A stretch of DNA of 64,000 nucleotides. Origin: Protopterus annectens (Eukaryota; Chordata; Ceratodontiformes; Protopteridae). Each line of letters starts with the position of its first letter. The first letter of the stretch is position 1. Shown here one piece after another: positions 22,140-33,178 of this stretch. The notes beneath the pieces were generated by a model that saw only the letters and a program-made list of their open reading frames with translations, did no database searches and was not told where the DNA came from. The translations under genes were made by a program, and so were the position numbers. The DNA lies in contig NC_056732.1 in NCBI RefSeq assembly GCF_019279795.1, forward strand, positions 1,072,251,938 through 1,072,315,937, written 5' to 3'.

Positions 22140-24460
22140 ATACCAAATTAAACTACTTCAGATCACCTACTTCCCACATCTGTCCAACATCTGCAGCATC
22201 TTGCTGTATAGGTAAATAGCCTTGGACTGATGTTTGAGAGCCTTAAGTGCTGCTGAAGCCAAGAGTCCACCACTAAATTCTGTGACCAGTGGGACCTTGA
22301 GGGCGGGGACAAATAATCGTGCTCAGACAATTAAATATAGGACCTACCGTAACATGTTTTCCACACATTGTCACTACACTAACAAGTTAAATTCATGAGT
22401 GGAGCCAAATGAAAAAGGTCTGAGTCTCCACCAGAATACATAAATATTCTGAAGGGTGATGTGGGGTCAATTAGTGTCAACCCTAACAAGCTCAAGAACC
22501 TTCCTACATCTGGGGTCATCAGAGATGGAGAAGAATCACTCAACCATTGGAGTTCGGGGTGGGTTTAACTGGGGAGCAGATGTGCTTCCTCTTACAGTTG
22601 GTCTTTTTGCAATACCTGGATGGGGAAAGCCAAACAGAATAAAGACTAAGTGCTGTGTTTCTGACCAATACCCTGGGAGAGCCCTCTGTCCTGGATGGTG
22701 GAGGTACAAGACAGATGAAGCAGGAATGATCTTAAGTGAGACATGTCCCAAATCTCCTTAGGAATGAGTCTTGATGGGATGCCTGCACTGTAAGCACCAG
22801 CCCCCAACACCAAAGTAAACAGCATCGGCACCACAAATGAGGTAAATGAGACTTCCCCATCACCCAAGACCAAGACCACTGCCATTCTGAGAACTGTCCC
22901 AGCGCTCCACAACTTCACTAGGTCTAAAAACACCTCAATCACTCCCAGTCCATTGTTCAAATATTAAGCTGGGGCCAGTGATGATCTTTTGATTAAGGGC
23001 ATCCTGGAGAGGTTATGCTGCCCTACTTAAAAAAACTGCTTAACATTTTTATAACCTACCCTGTTTCACCCTTCCAACAGCCTTCTGTAATGACAGGCAG
23101 GGTTAGGTACACAGTGTGGACTTGCAATGGTTTGGTCTGCCCCTGTGCCAGCTAAGCCATGTCCCAACCCTAATCCCCTTTAGACCATGCCTCCATTAAC
23201 AAGTTCCCCAGCTTCTAACAGAGATCATCTTTGAAGACTCCCACATAACCAGCTACCAATCCCAGGGAAGGAAACACTCATCCTCCTTCCCTGCCACTCC
23301 CATCACTTGCCCAAACCACTAATCAAACCTGGGTCAAAGCTTTATCCCTATGCCTCACACAAACAGTATGCTGCACCAAGGTTAATGGGCTGACAGATGG
23401 TTTAGATGGAACTGGACGGTAAGGGTGCAGAGCTGAACTGGAGAAGTCCAGTATAGAAGGTTTCCTACATCCCACAGTTTTAGAGCTAAAGAATACCCTA
23501 GACCAAAACTGATGCATCTGAAAGTACATTTTCTTGCAGCCCAGATGGACTGACAATAGTGTCCACAGGATGGTGCAGAGGAATGTCTGGGGGTTCATAG
23601 CTCTGATCCCAAAGCCACAGAATCTACACTGTCAGGACAGAGAGGCAGGGGGAATCCCATTCACTCAAGCCACATCAGAAATAGGCTTAGTGGAATAAGC
23701 TGGCCACATTGCAACATTTTTTGCAGGAGGAGCAACTTCAGGCAGCTCAGCTGTTTTGGCAGAAACTTGCACATCTTAGACTACATCACTAGAAACTTTA
23801 TAAGCAGCAGGATAAACCAGATCAGTTCTTTTATACAAAAATATGCATCAACATTGTCATAAGGTACCTTCCTCTTAGCAGGAAGAGATCTAGAAGTAGA
23901 GAGAAAAGCCCTGGAATCTGCAGGGGGGGGTAGCCCTAAGCTTTACCAAGTAAGCAAATGTTCCATTCCTTATCAGTCAATAGTTTAAAATTACAAACAA
24001 GCATTATACTCTCCTGAAAAAAATATAATTTGCTTTAACACTATAAAATTAATTTAAGAAGCTCCTGCAGCATGAAAATCTGCCACATGGTAAGCAATCA
24101 AAATGCTTAAACAAACCAAATATCCATCTAAAGCTTCAATAGCTCAAAGTTATGTACATAGCAAATGACCAAAAGATTATACACCAAGATGGCATGAAAA
24201 CTCTGCAGGGGGAAGGGGAACCTGCTAAAACACTGATAAGAAAATTAATCGAAAAGATATAAAGAGCTACCAAGAAAATATTAAAGAACAGACACGAGTA
24301 TGACAAACCTTGAAAATAGGAGGCTTTTAACAACAGAGACCAAGTAGGGCCATGGGCTATCCGTGTGATCCAATTTCACCAAGTGGCTGATGAGATCTAC
24401 CGAATATGTCCCATGCACTGGGGATTATGGGTAAAAGGGAGAGATTTTCAGTAGCCTAGG
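22140..24460 (-). mobile_element. Decayed DIRS-related sequence
   Basis: The right end (24200-24460) resembles the 5' noncoding part of DIRS-1: shared AAGGGGAACCT, AAAAGATAT and ATTATGGGTAA blocks in the same order. I therefore read the stretch upstream as a heavily decayed DIRS relative, although the middle part (22440-23950) has no domain I can name. A 104-codon minus frame at 22646-22960 is unrecognised. Low certainty for anything but the right end. Confidence 0.4.
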
Positions 24461-24611
24461 AAAGTTTTACAAACAGTGCTAATTCTCTCACACAAAAATA
24501 TCTATATCTGCAGCGATACATTTATATCTACACAGATATCTACAAAGTTATATGCAAACAATATCTATATTTACATAGATACCTCTACACATCTATATCT
24601 ACACAAATATT

Positions 24612-24618
<7 letters not shown>

Positions 24619-24650
<32 letters not shown>
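24619..24650. repeat. (AT)n microsatellite
   Basis: Uninterrupted AT dinucleotide run of about 16 units embedded in AT-rich sequence with ATCTATAT and ATCTACA(C/T) phrases from about 24500 onward. Confidence 0.97.
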
Positions 24651-24654
<4 letters not shown>

Positions 24655-24659
24655 ATATA

Positions 24660-25138
24660 TATACTCGTATCAGAACTGTACCTCAGTCCAGTGTTATTCA
24701 CGAGGCAACTGGTTTGCGTGGTGAACAGCATCTACACATTTAGTTAGGACTGTTTAGGTCTACCTTACCTTATTACAGCATGCAAGACTACTGCTGCTCA
24801 GAAAGCATCTGACTTGGATGCTGGGCATCATCTCTGGTTAGTTTAGCTGTAGATTACTACAAGTAAGCACCCTTCCCTCATCCAGTTACAAATACCCTCC
24901 AATTCTATCCCTTGCAAGTGCTTCCAGCGTGGTGGACATGGGCATCCTGAGACAATGTAACAATCGCCTTATTTACACTGACAACTTAATTCTTGGACAA
25001 ATACAGTATATGTGCGAGATGTAGTTGCACATTGACACTGGAGCCTAGAATCTCACAGACATACAAAGCAATAGCCAGTTTATCAGTGAAACACATCACT
25101 CACCACGTCCAAAAAGGACCACACACAGACCCACATAT
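24660..25138. other. No gene recognised
   Basis: Intervening sequence between the microsatellite and CR1 copy E. The last 100 bases may belong to the 5' part of that CR1 ORF1, but I cannot identify a motif there. Confidence 0.4.
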
Positions 25139-25560
25139 ATGCAGATGTGCTCAAATATAACTCGCACAAACCTCAAAGGTCTGTCAGGAGCATTCCTCAA
25201 ACTCCACATGCACACAAAGACAATCCCCATCACAACACAGAGCCACATCTCATTCCTTGTCAACTACCAAGCCCACAGGGCAAAAACTCCACATCCCAAT
25301 GTTCTTGTCATAGGAGACACCATTGTGAGACACACTGATGTCCCTCTTACCAGGTTGGATAAGGGGAAAGTTAGTTAGTTGCCTGTCAGGGGCCAGGATT
25401 TGCCAGGTCACACAAGCACTCAGATCACTTACCCTTAAGTACCAGCATGACTTACACTCCATTTAGGCATGAATGACTCAAGACATACCTCCTTGGACGT
25501 TAAGAGAGAAATGACAGAGCTCTCAGAATGTCTCTCACAGGCAGGTATGAGCCTAGTTTG
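25139..25560 (+). pseudogene. CR1 ORF1 C-terminal esterase-like (SGNH) remnant
   Basis: The frame from 25139 carries NVLVIGDTIVRHTDVPL, matching the GDSIVRH block I of the SGNH/GDSL esterase-like domain known in ORF1 of some CR1 elements. Here the nucleophile Ser is Thr (ACC). Farther down, in the next frame, HAGMNDSRHTSLDVKREM resembles the Gly/Asn-containing GxND block, giving two of the conserved blocks in the right order and spacing. Its family role in retrotransposition is uncertain (lipid or membrane binding has been suggested). Position just upstream of the endonuclease supports the call. Confidence 0.65.
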
Positions 25561-25799
25561 AGCAGCACTCTACAGTCTACAAGGATGATGCCACAATACC
25601 AGCAGAAAATGACAGACTATAACAATTTGCTAAGTTACTAGTGTCATTCCAAAGGGGTCCAACACTTGCCACCCTGGGAGGACTTTGTTGATAGGCCATG
25701 CTGCTTTGCCAGGGATGGTGTTCATTTGTCACCTCTAGGCTTTCAGATATTGACCAAAACATTATCCACCCCAGAGTGCATTTTTTACACACTGCCAAA

Positions 25800-26500
25800 C
25801 AGAAACCTTCTAACATATCAAAATCTACTCAGAACAAGCTAAAGGTGTTACTGCTCAATGCTAGGAATCTTAACAAAATGCACTCCCTGGAATCTCTCCT
25901 CACCTGGAAGAATGATGACATTTGTGCAGTTACTGAAACATGGTTCAACGCCATGGAATGCACTCTGGCAGTGCATGGTTATAATGGCTTTCATATGTTC
26001 TGATCACCCACTTAACATGAAAGAACAGAAGGCAGAAGTACATCTATCTACAAAAAGGATAAGCACGCCGCAAGGCAAGTCAAACAATGAATATCTGAGC
26101 TGCTTCATGTCCAACTAACCATGGGAAAAAATCTATTACCACATTCTTGCTAGGTACAGGTCCCCCACCATGATCCAGGAAACCCATATATCATACCTGA
26201 GGTTACTAGAATCACTCACCATCCAGCCCAATACCATACTCATGGGTGATAACTAAATCTCCATTAAATGGGAGGCATACACGACCAGTCTGCATTCCAA
26301 CCAAGGGAACAAATATCCTATATCTGGTACTCACAAATATGGAAGAGTGCTGCAGCCCCCCTCCCCCTTGCACCCAATGTGATGATATCACTGGGTAAGA
26401 TCATATCACAAATCAGCTTCGCTTGAAATAAAGGTAAAAATAGTCCCCCCACCAAACCCAAGAAACTAAGGTAAATTACCCCTTAAGGGATGGAATAGCT
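25800..26500 (+). pseudogene. CR1-like endonuclease, N-terminal part (decayed)
   Basis: Encodes KLKVLLLNARNLNKMHSLESLLTW (N-terminal strand with the NAR(S/N)L Asn) and DDICAVTETWFNAM (catalytic Glu), then VHGYNGFHMF. After 26003 the frame is lost, but traces such as KDKHAARQ, the MGDN region and ISYIWYSQIWK follow in other frames. This is the endonuclease portion missing from copy D, and so complements it. Confidence 0.75.
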
Positions 26501-26647
26501 AGTTTTTCAAATCCAGAACACAGAGAAACCTATACAGAGGCATGCATAAAAGCCCTGTATGACCTATGACCTTATAAACTGCATAGAAACGGCAGTACCA
26601 GACAGAAATAAACCCAGGTAAAACTGAAAAAAAAAATGATAATGATG

Positions 26648-26672
26648 ATGGTGGTGGTGGTGGTGGTGGTGG
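26648..26672 (+). repeat. (GGT)n microsatellite
   Basis: About eight GGT units following an A run and GATGATGAT, followed directly by a C/A-rich stretch. It lies at the 5' boundary of the L2-like insertion. Confidence 0.95.
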
Positions 26673-27152
26673 CACCCCCCCATACCCCCACCGTGGCTGT
26701 TTCACCTCGTCAGAGGAAGATACTTTGTCTTCTTTTTCACACAAAAGTGCAAGAAAATTACTTTCTGGGATTTAAGTGGAAGTACATTAACTTACAGCAG
26801 AAAGAAGCTTCTGGAAATAAAGTAGTCAACAGATTCGTGCTGCTGACTAGACTCCCTGCAGTCTAGTCATTGGAACCACTGTGTTGAATTCAGAGCTGAA
26901 GAGGGCTGCTGGGCCTACTTCATTCACAGAAATAATGAAGCTGTGTATTTTAACCCAGTATGCCTTAAAGTGCCTAAAACATGAAACAAAAGGTTCTGAA
27001 ACACTCAGGACAAGACAGAAGAGGAAAAGCGGTCAGAAGACCAGAAAAAGGGGATGCAGGGCTGGAATTGCTGCAAAGCTGAAAACTAATCCTCACAGGC
27101 CTGCTCTGCCTTCAATACTGCTACCAAAAATTCATGCTCGCTGGACAATAAA

Positions 27153-27870
27153 ATGGATGACCTGAGGCTGGAACTCTACAGCAAAAATAAGATGGGAAAT
27201 ACCTGTTTATTCATGACTACCAAGACGTGGTTGCGTAACAATATCAATGATAGTGCTGTTAGCTTAAAAGGTGTCTCAATCTTTCGTGCAGAGAGATGTC
27301 AAGCTTTATGTGGAAAGGCCAAGGGAGGTGGAGTTGCATCTATGTGAATGAAAGATGGTGTACGAACTGTGAGATTGTTCAGTCACATTGCTCGGATAAT
27401 CTAGAGTTCCTGTTCTTAAAATGCAGACCCTTTTATGTACCTAGAGAGCTAAAGAGAATATATGTAACAGTGGTAAACATTATACCCAATGCAAAGACCA
27501 CTGAGGCCCTGAGCAATTCTTTATAACTCTGAGCTGCAGAGGAAAAACTCTGACTTTGTACACGTGGTTGCTGATGATGTTAATCAAGCAGATCTGAGAG
27601 AGGTGCTACCCCACTACATTCAATTTGCAGATTTTCCTACCTACAAAGGGTGCAAACATTATGGAAAAAATACATTACAACATCAAAGGTGCCTACAGAG
27701 CAATACAACAACCTAACTTAGGAAGCTCTGACCATCTTACCATCATGCTTCTATCAGCCTACAAACCAGCACTGAGCGGAGAAAAGCCAACAGTTAAGCA
27801 GATCAGGGTCTGGCATGAGGGGGCTCTGGAATGTCTCCAAGACTGCTGTGATAGTACCTACTAGGACATT
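27153..27870 (+). pseudogene. L2/jockey-like endonuclease (frameshifted)
   Basis: Begins with LDNKMDDLRLEL, then TKTWL (TETWL with Glu lost to Lys), GVSIFRAERCQAL, KGGGVAS, NERWCTNCEIVQSHCSDNLEFLFLKCRPFYVPREL, VVADDVNQADLREVLP (degenerate GDFN) and, in a further frame, GSSDHLTIMLLSAYKP (SDH motif). This order matches the endonuclease of a LINE family common in fish and amphibians. Three frames are needed. The catalytic Glu change and the damaged GDFN indicate loss of function. Confidence 0.78.
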
Positions 27871-29530
27871 TTCAAAGAGGAAGCTGCATCAGATGAGCTG
27901 GTGAACACAGATGATTACACGGAAGCAGTAATAGCTTACATCACTAAGTATGCTGATGATGCATCTCACATCAAAAACATCACAATCAGAGCAAACCAAA
28001 AGCTACGGGCTCAACAAAGTCTATGACCTCCTGAAGGCAAGAAATGCAGCATTCATGGCCAAAGACAGGGAGGGTCTCAGTGAAGCTGAAGCAAACCTAA
28101 AAAGGGGCATTAAAGAGGCCAAGAGGGAATATGTAAATAAATTACAAAGTCAGTTTGCAGACATAATGGACACCTGGAGTCTCTAGCAAGGGATACAACA
28201 CATTACTGACTATAACACCAGGTCAGCTCACTGTGAAGACAACATTGAATTCCTGGACAGGTTGAACTCCTCCTTTGGCAGAATTGAAGAGAACAACGTG
28301 GTTGCTACAAAGCTACTTATCAACTAGGAGGAGGGGGGTGCTCAGCTTCAACACCAATGAAGTGAGATCATAACTTAAGAAGGTGAACCCCAAGAGGGCT
28401 GCTAGTCCTGAAAAAATACTGACTAAATTACTTAAAGGCTGTGCAGACCAACTATGCTCAGTTCTGATATTTTCAACACCTCCCTTATTCTTGGTAAAGG
28501 TACCTCTTGCTTCAAGATGACGAATATTGCCCCTCTCCCCAAAAAATTGAATTGTCTGCCTGAATGATTACAGACCAGTTGCCCGAATGATTACAGACCA
28601 GTTGCTCTAACTTCAAATGTCATGAAATAATTTGAGAGGCTACTTAAAAGGCATCTCTCGGCAAACTGTCTATCCACCTTCAACACTCTACAGTTCAATT
28701 ACTAGGCTAACAGATCCACTGCAAATGCTATTTCAATGGCACTCCACCTTTCAACTGATCATTTGGATGGAAGCAACAACTGCGTCAGGCTGTTTATGGA
28801 CTTCAGCTCAGCATTCAATACAGTGGTTACAATGTAGCTCATTGACAAGCTTGTACATCCTGGAGTTATCAAGCTCATGTGCAACTGGATCTTTAACTTC
28901 TTGACAGACAGCAGACAACATGCGAGGGCAACACCACCTCAGGATGCATAATACTCAACACCAGTGTTTCTCAGTGTTATGTGCTAAGCCCTCTGTTGTT
29001 CATCATCCTCACCCATGACTGTTCTGCAAAATACACCATCAATCACATCAAATTTGCAGATAATAGGGTTGTAGGCCTCAAAGGGCAGGAAAAGAAGAGC
29101 TTACAGAGACGAGGTCTACTCATTGATTGACTGGTGTGCTAACAACCTTGACCTGAATGTCAATAAAACATACTTGCCACATCCTACAGAGGAGCAGTTG
29201 AGAGCATTCTCACTAGTAGCTTCACAGTTTGGTTCAGGAACAGTACAGTAGCAGAAACAAAGAAGCTACAGAGAGTGGTGTGAGTTGCTGAAAAAATCAT
29301 GGGCACCAATGTACCATCAATCCAGGATCTCTTCACAGCTAGAAGCATTAAATGTGCATCCAAAATAATCTGTGACTCCTCTCACCCTGCACACAGCTGG
29401 TTTACATAACTGTCTTCAGGCAAGAGATATCAGAATATCAATTGTAGGACCACCAGATACTTAAACAGTTTCTACCCAACAGTGTTGATACTTCTAAACA
29501 TTGATACCAGCCACCGACTATTTAGCCAGT
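27870..29530 (+). pseudogene. L2/jockey-like reverse transcriptase (decayed, FADN)
   Basis: The linker (27950-28186: VYDLLKARNAAFMAKDREGLSEAEANLKRGIKEAKREY) is followed by scattered RT blocks: DYRPVAL-like (about 28590-28610), [15 protein letters not shown] (28795-28825), QCYVLSPLLFIILTHDC (28975-29020) and KFADNRVVGL (29050-29080), where FADD reads FADN. The C-terminal region has YRGAVESILTSSFTVWF (29200-29235) and HPAHSWF (29385). A 21-bp tandem duplication lies in the DYRPVAL region (28562-28606). Inactive. Confidence 0.75.
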
Positions 29531-30097
29531 AATCATTCACAATACATAGCTCAGCTGAAAAGTGTGCAATATCTTTTTCTATTCTTTGCTGTAGTAATAT
29601 ATTTTCTTATTCATGTGCAATTGCCTGCTGTATGTCTGATGCAGATGAACGGAGGAGGACAATATTAACATGTGCAATCCTACTATGTCATGCTGCTATG
29701 TACAGTATTCTTATTACTGTCTGGGGGGGGGGCTATTATTAGTTTATTTAACCTTCTGTTGGCCTTGTATTGAATATCTTTTTTTTAATTGAAATGTTGT
29801 ACTGTTGTCCTTGTTATCCTTGCTTCCTAAGTACTCATTGGTGAGTTGATGCTTGGAATTTCATTTAGGCTGCACTTGTGTAGTCCTAAGTAATAAAGTT
29901 TACTTAGACTTTGAAAAAAACACCACCCTAGTATCAACCAGTTGTACAACAAAACACAAAATCCTGTCGAGAAGTAGAGGAAATATGCACAACAGAGCAA
30001 AAAAGTCCTTTATTAGTATAAACAAGTGAATCAGGGAACTAATCAAATCTCTAAAAGCAGACTTTGAGGTAAAAATTGCCTCCAAAGCTAAGGATAA

Positions 30098-30330
30098 AGT
30101 ACAGTTGTGTACACTTACCATAAATGTAGATGTTCGGCTGTATTCACTGTTGCAGTCATCACATTTGGACTATCTGCCTGCAGGTAGCCCTCAGCCGGCC
30201 TGAATACCACAGTCTTGGATTCCTGTGTTGGATGCTCTCTTCTTCCATAACGTCAGGGGTATAAAACATGCAGCCGATGCCTTTTCATCAGTTTTTCTTG
30301 TCCCAGATGTCAGGTGCCCCCACAATGGGA
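30098..30330 (-). repeat. DIRS-2 3' inverted terminal repeat
   Basis: Bases 30146-30325 are the near reverse complement of 38690-38868 (shared CACTGTTGCAGTCATC, CTGCAGGTAGCCCTCAG and TTGGATTCCTG blocks). The outermost ~48 bases are specific to this end and recur inverted in the internal complementary region. Confidence 0.9.
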
Positions 30331-30461
30331 AGCAATTATATGTTATGGTACACCTCCATCAAAAAGCAAATACACCAGAAAGCTTAACTACACCAAACAA
30401 AAAGGAGAGGTAGAGCCAAGAGAAGTCAGGGGGCTAGAGGGAGGGTAACCAGGACTGCAAC

Positions 30462-30541
30462 AGTGAATATACTCGAACATCTACATTTATGGTAAGTGTA
30501 CACAACTGTACTATGTTCTTCGTGTTTCACTGTTGCAGTCA
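30462..30541 (-). repeat. DIRS-2 internal complementary region (circle-junction copy)
   Basis: The first half (about 30462-30511) is the reverse complement of the left end 30098-30150 (CTACATTTATGGTAAGTGTA). The second half (about 30512-30541) is the reverse complement of the right end at about 38850-38884 (ATGTTCTTCG followed by CACTGTTGCAGTCATC-like sequence). The two halves meet at CTGTACT/ATGTTC, so the element records the sequence of its own end-to-end junction. In DIRS replication models this region templates completion and circularisation. Confidence 0.9.
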
Positions 30542-30689
30542 TCACATTTGGGTTGATTCCAAAATCTAAGAAAGGGAGGAGGAAGTTAGAGAGCATTAGG
30601 ACCAGCTATTAAGCATTGCAAAACTAGCTCAGGATTTGGAAAAAAAAACAGGCATGTGGTAATGCTTGGTGAAGGTATGTACAGAGCTC

Positions 30690-31815
30690 CAGGTAGCAGC
30701 TTCTAGGATGTCCCTGGTAGAGCTCCTCTGAGAAAGGCTGTAGAGGTAGATGCAGCCCTGGTGGAATGTGGTATTATCCCCTGTAGGGTAGGTTTTCCAT
30801 GGTGCTTATAGCAGAAATGAATGCAATGGGTTATCCATTTAGAATGGTTTGTTTTGAAATGGCCTTCCCCTCTGCCCCTGTAGCAAAGCCAACTAGCAGC
30901 TGTTCAGTTTTTCTGAGAGGCTTAGTCCTGTCCAAATAAAATCTAAGTTGTCTGTGCACATCTAAAGAGTGTAGTATTTGTTCTCCTTTGTTTTGTGGAT
31001 TCGGGAAAAAGGTGGGCAAATGAATGGTTTATGGCCACACTAAGACACTACCCTAGACATAAAGGAAGGATTGGTTCTGAGGGAAACCCGGTCTGCATGG
31101 AAGATAATGAAAGGCTCCACTGCCATGACGGCTTGTAATTCAGACACTCTTCTTGCTGAAGTGATGGCTAGAAGGAAGGCTGTTTTCCAGGAAAGGAATT
31201 TCAACTCTGCAGTTGCAGCTGGCTCAGAGGGTGGGACGGTGAGCTTTTCCAATACAAAGTTAAGGTCCCAGGCTGGAGTAGGGGCTCTCCTGGGGGGTCT
31301 TCAATTTTTGGCCCCTCTGAGGAATTGCTTTAGCAAGGGGTGAGAGAAGAGGGGTGGTTCAGTATTATAATGTGCTGAAATGGCAGAGGCATGAATTTTA
31401 ACTGACGAGAAGGATAGGCCCTTCTGGAGCATTTTGGTTAAGTACTGAAGTATATGAGGTAAGCTGGGCACCGTTGGGCACATCCCGAGTCTGGCTCCAG
31501 GAACAGTATATTTTCCACTTCTCAGCATAGGATTTTCTAGTACTAGGCCTCCTTGCCTCCAGAATGACTTCTAGCAACTGCTTACTGAGGGATGCTATTG
31601 GAGAGCTCAAGGAATTAGCCAGGCTGCAAGGTTCAGGGTTTGAAGTTGTGGGTGCAGAATCTGGCCCACCTGCTGGGACAGCAGGGAAGGAGTCGAAGGC
31701 AGGTGCCATGGTTCCAGCAGTGTCATACTGCACAGGAGGGGGTACCAGTGCTGGCGTGGTCAGTCTGGTTCAATCAGTATTGTCCTTAGCTTGTTCTGTT
31801 TAACCTTTAGAAGAA
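30690..31815 (-). pseudogene. DIRS-2 tyrosine recombinase (frameshifted, catalytic motifs recognisable)
   Basis: In order: the end of the RNase H-recombinase linker (IEPDxPRQHWYP, 31750-31800); SAM-like DNA-binding part (EARRPSTRKSYAEKWKIYCSW, 31398-31733); LPHILQYLTKMLQKGLSFSSVKIHASAISA (31301-31528); LAITSARRVSELQA with the first catalytic Arg (31040-31252); LDRTKPLRKTEQLLVGF (30831-31019); HSTRAAST (HxxR) at about 30755; and TWSSVHTFTKHYHM with the candidate Tyr at about 30680. The recombinase joins the circular intermediate to the target. Several frameshifts; not translatable as one protein. Confidence 0.85.
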
Positions 31816-31825
31816 CCTTCATTTT

Positions 31826-33104
31826 CTATTTAAGTAGCCCCATAATATGCTGATGGTACTTTAACATGTGAAACTGGCAATTTAAAGCCCTAATGGCCAA
31901 AGTAGCAAAAGTATATACTGTCTTACCCCAACTGTCCAAGGCTCTAGAATCTCTATCAGAAGGGGTAGGATTTTTGGCAGCAGTAGCCTTAATGCCCTTT
32001 GGTCCTTGGGGAAATGGTCTCTGAATCCGCAGTAGGATTCTTGAAGAGAAACTTTTGAGAGTCAGGTACTCTAACACCGGTCAGGTTTTCTGGGAGCTGC
32101 AGGTAAAGTGTCTGGGAAAAGGCTAGATTCCAAGAAAGCATCATCCAGAATGTCTGAACAGGAGGGATAGCTAAAGGCCTGTGTTGAGGGAGGAGTAAGA
32201 ATTCCCTAAGCCTCTTTTTGGAGTCAGAGTAATCCTGGCTTTCCCAGCGGAAATGCTCCTAAGAGTGTGCAAGGTTTCACCAAAAGAAAAATCTTCCAAA
32301 GGGGAAGCAGAGGGAATGGAATCCTCTGCATCAGAATCCTCATAGGTAGATAAGGGCAAATCCTGGTAATCAAAAGAAACAGAAATATCAGATTCCTGAT
32401 CAGAAGAATCAGAAGGAAAATCAGCTCTAGGTCTCTTAGAGGGGGAAGGCTGGCTTCCCCCTAATTAAGGTAATAAGGTCTTCAGCCATTCTAAGCATTT
32501 GTTTTTTAGACATATGGGCCTGAGCAAGTGGTCTGGACATCGGTTTTCTAGGCGTGGGTCGAGTTTTAGATCTGGATGAATAAGATGGCGTCGGTTTAAA
32601 ATGCAAATCTGTAGGCCTGAATGCACCCTCAGAAGCCGGTGCCTGCACAGCGGCTCCAGACCCATCCAATTTAGAGACATCCACAGGTTCCATAGTTGGA
32701 GAAGCATCTCGCGGCATACCAAACTCCGAATGGGTCTCAGTAGAGGCCTGCGAATCTGAGGTAGTGGGTATTAGGGGCTGCGAAAGCACCTCACCGAGTA
32801 CCGGCGGACTGGCGACTGGCTTAACAGAAGCATTGTCAGCAGTTTTAGACCTATCCTTACGTTTTTTTCGGAATATCAGAGTCGGATGGCTTACCGAAGC
32901 CATTTCTGGATAGTTATACAGAGTACCAAAATAATTTGCTGCAAATAAAGCCCGACGACGAATAGTTCGGGAGTTGAACAAGGCACAAAACTGACAGCGA
33001 GGGACGTCGTGGTCTGGGACTAAGCAAGGAATGCAGTTCAAATAAAAATCTTTATGAGGTATTTGCTTTCCACATGTAATACAATTGTTAACTTTTACTG
33101 ACAT
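31826..33104 (-). pseudogene. DIRS-2 gag-like protein
   Basis: 222-codon frame from MSVKVNN at 33104 to 32436, then decayed continuation (32171-32359, PSASPLEDFSFGETLHTLRSI; 31826-32077, FATLAIRALNCQFHMLKY). The N terminus has the Cys/His pattern CITCGKQIPHKD, then C-x2-CL, H and C-x2-C, equivalent to DIRS-1 and DIRS-3 gag. The middle is Ser/Pro/Thr-rich with a basic RSKTRPTPRK patch. A stop at 32436 and the internal deletion at about 31820 end it. Presumed nucleoprotein. Confidence 0.75.
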
Positions 33105-33142
33105 CGGTTAAGAGCAAGAAAAAGGATCCCCAACAGGGTACT

Positions 33143-33178
<36 letters not shown>

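Larger units (their letters stand above)
26635..29918 (+). mobile_element. L2/jockey-like LINE inserted in CR1 copy E
   Basis: Plus-strand LINE from an unrecognised 5' part (26700-27150) through endonuclease and reverse transcriptase to a 3' tail ending AATAAAGTTTACTTAGACTTTG at 29918, typical of vertebrate L2-like elements. CR1 sequence lies on both sides, and both junctions carry A-rich GAAAAAAA sequence, a plausible target duplication. Related to the minus-strand copy at 39150-41240. Confidence 0.8.
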
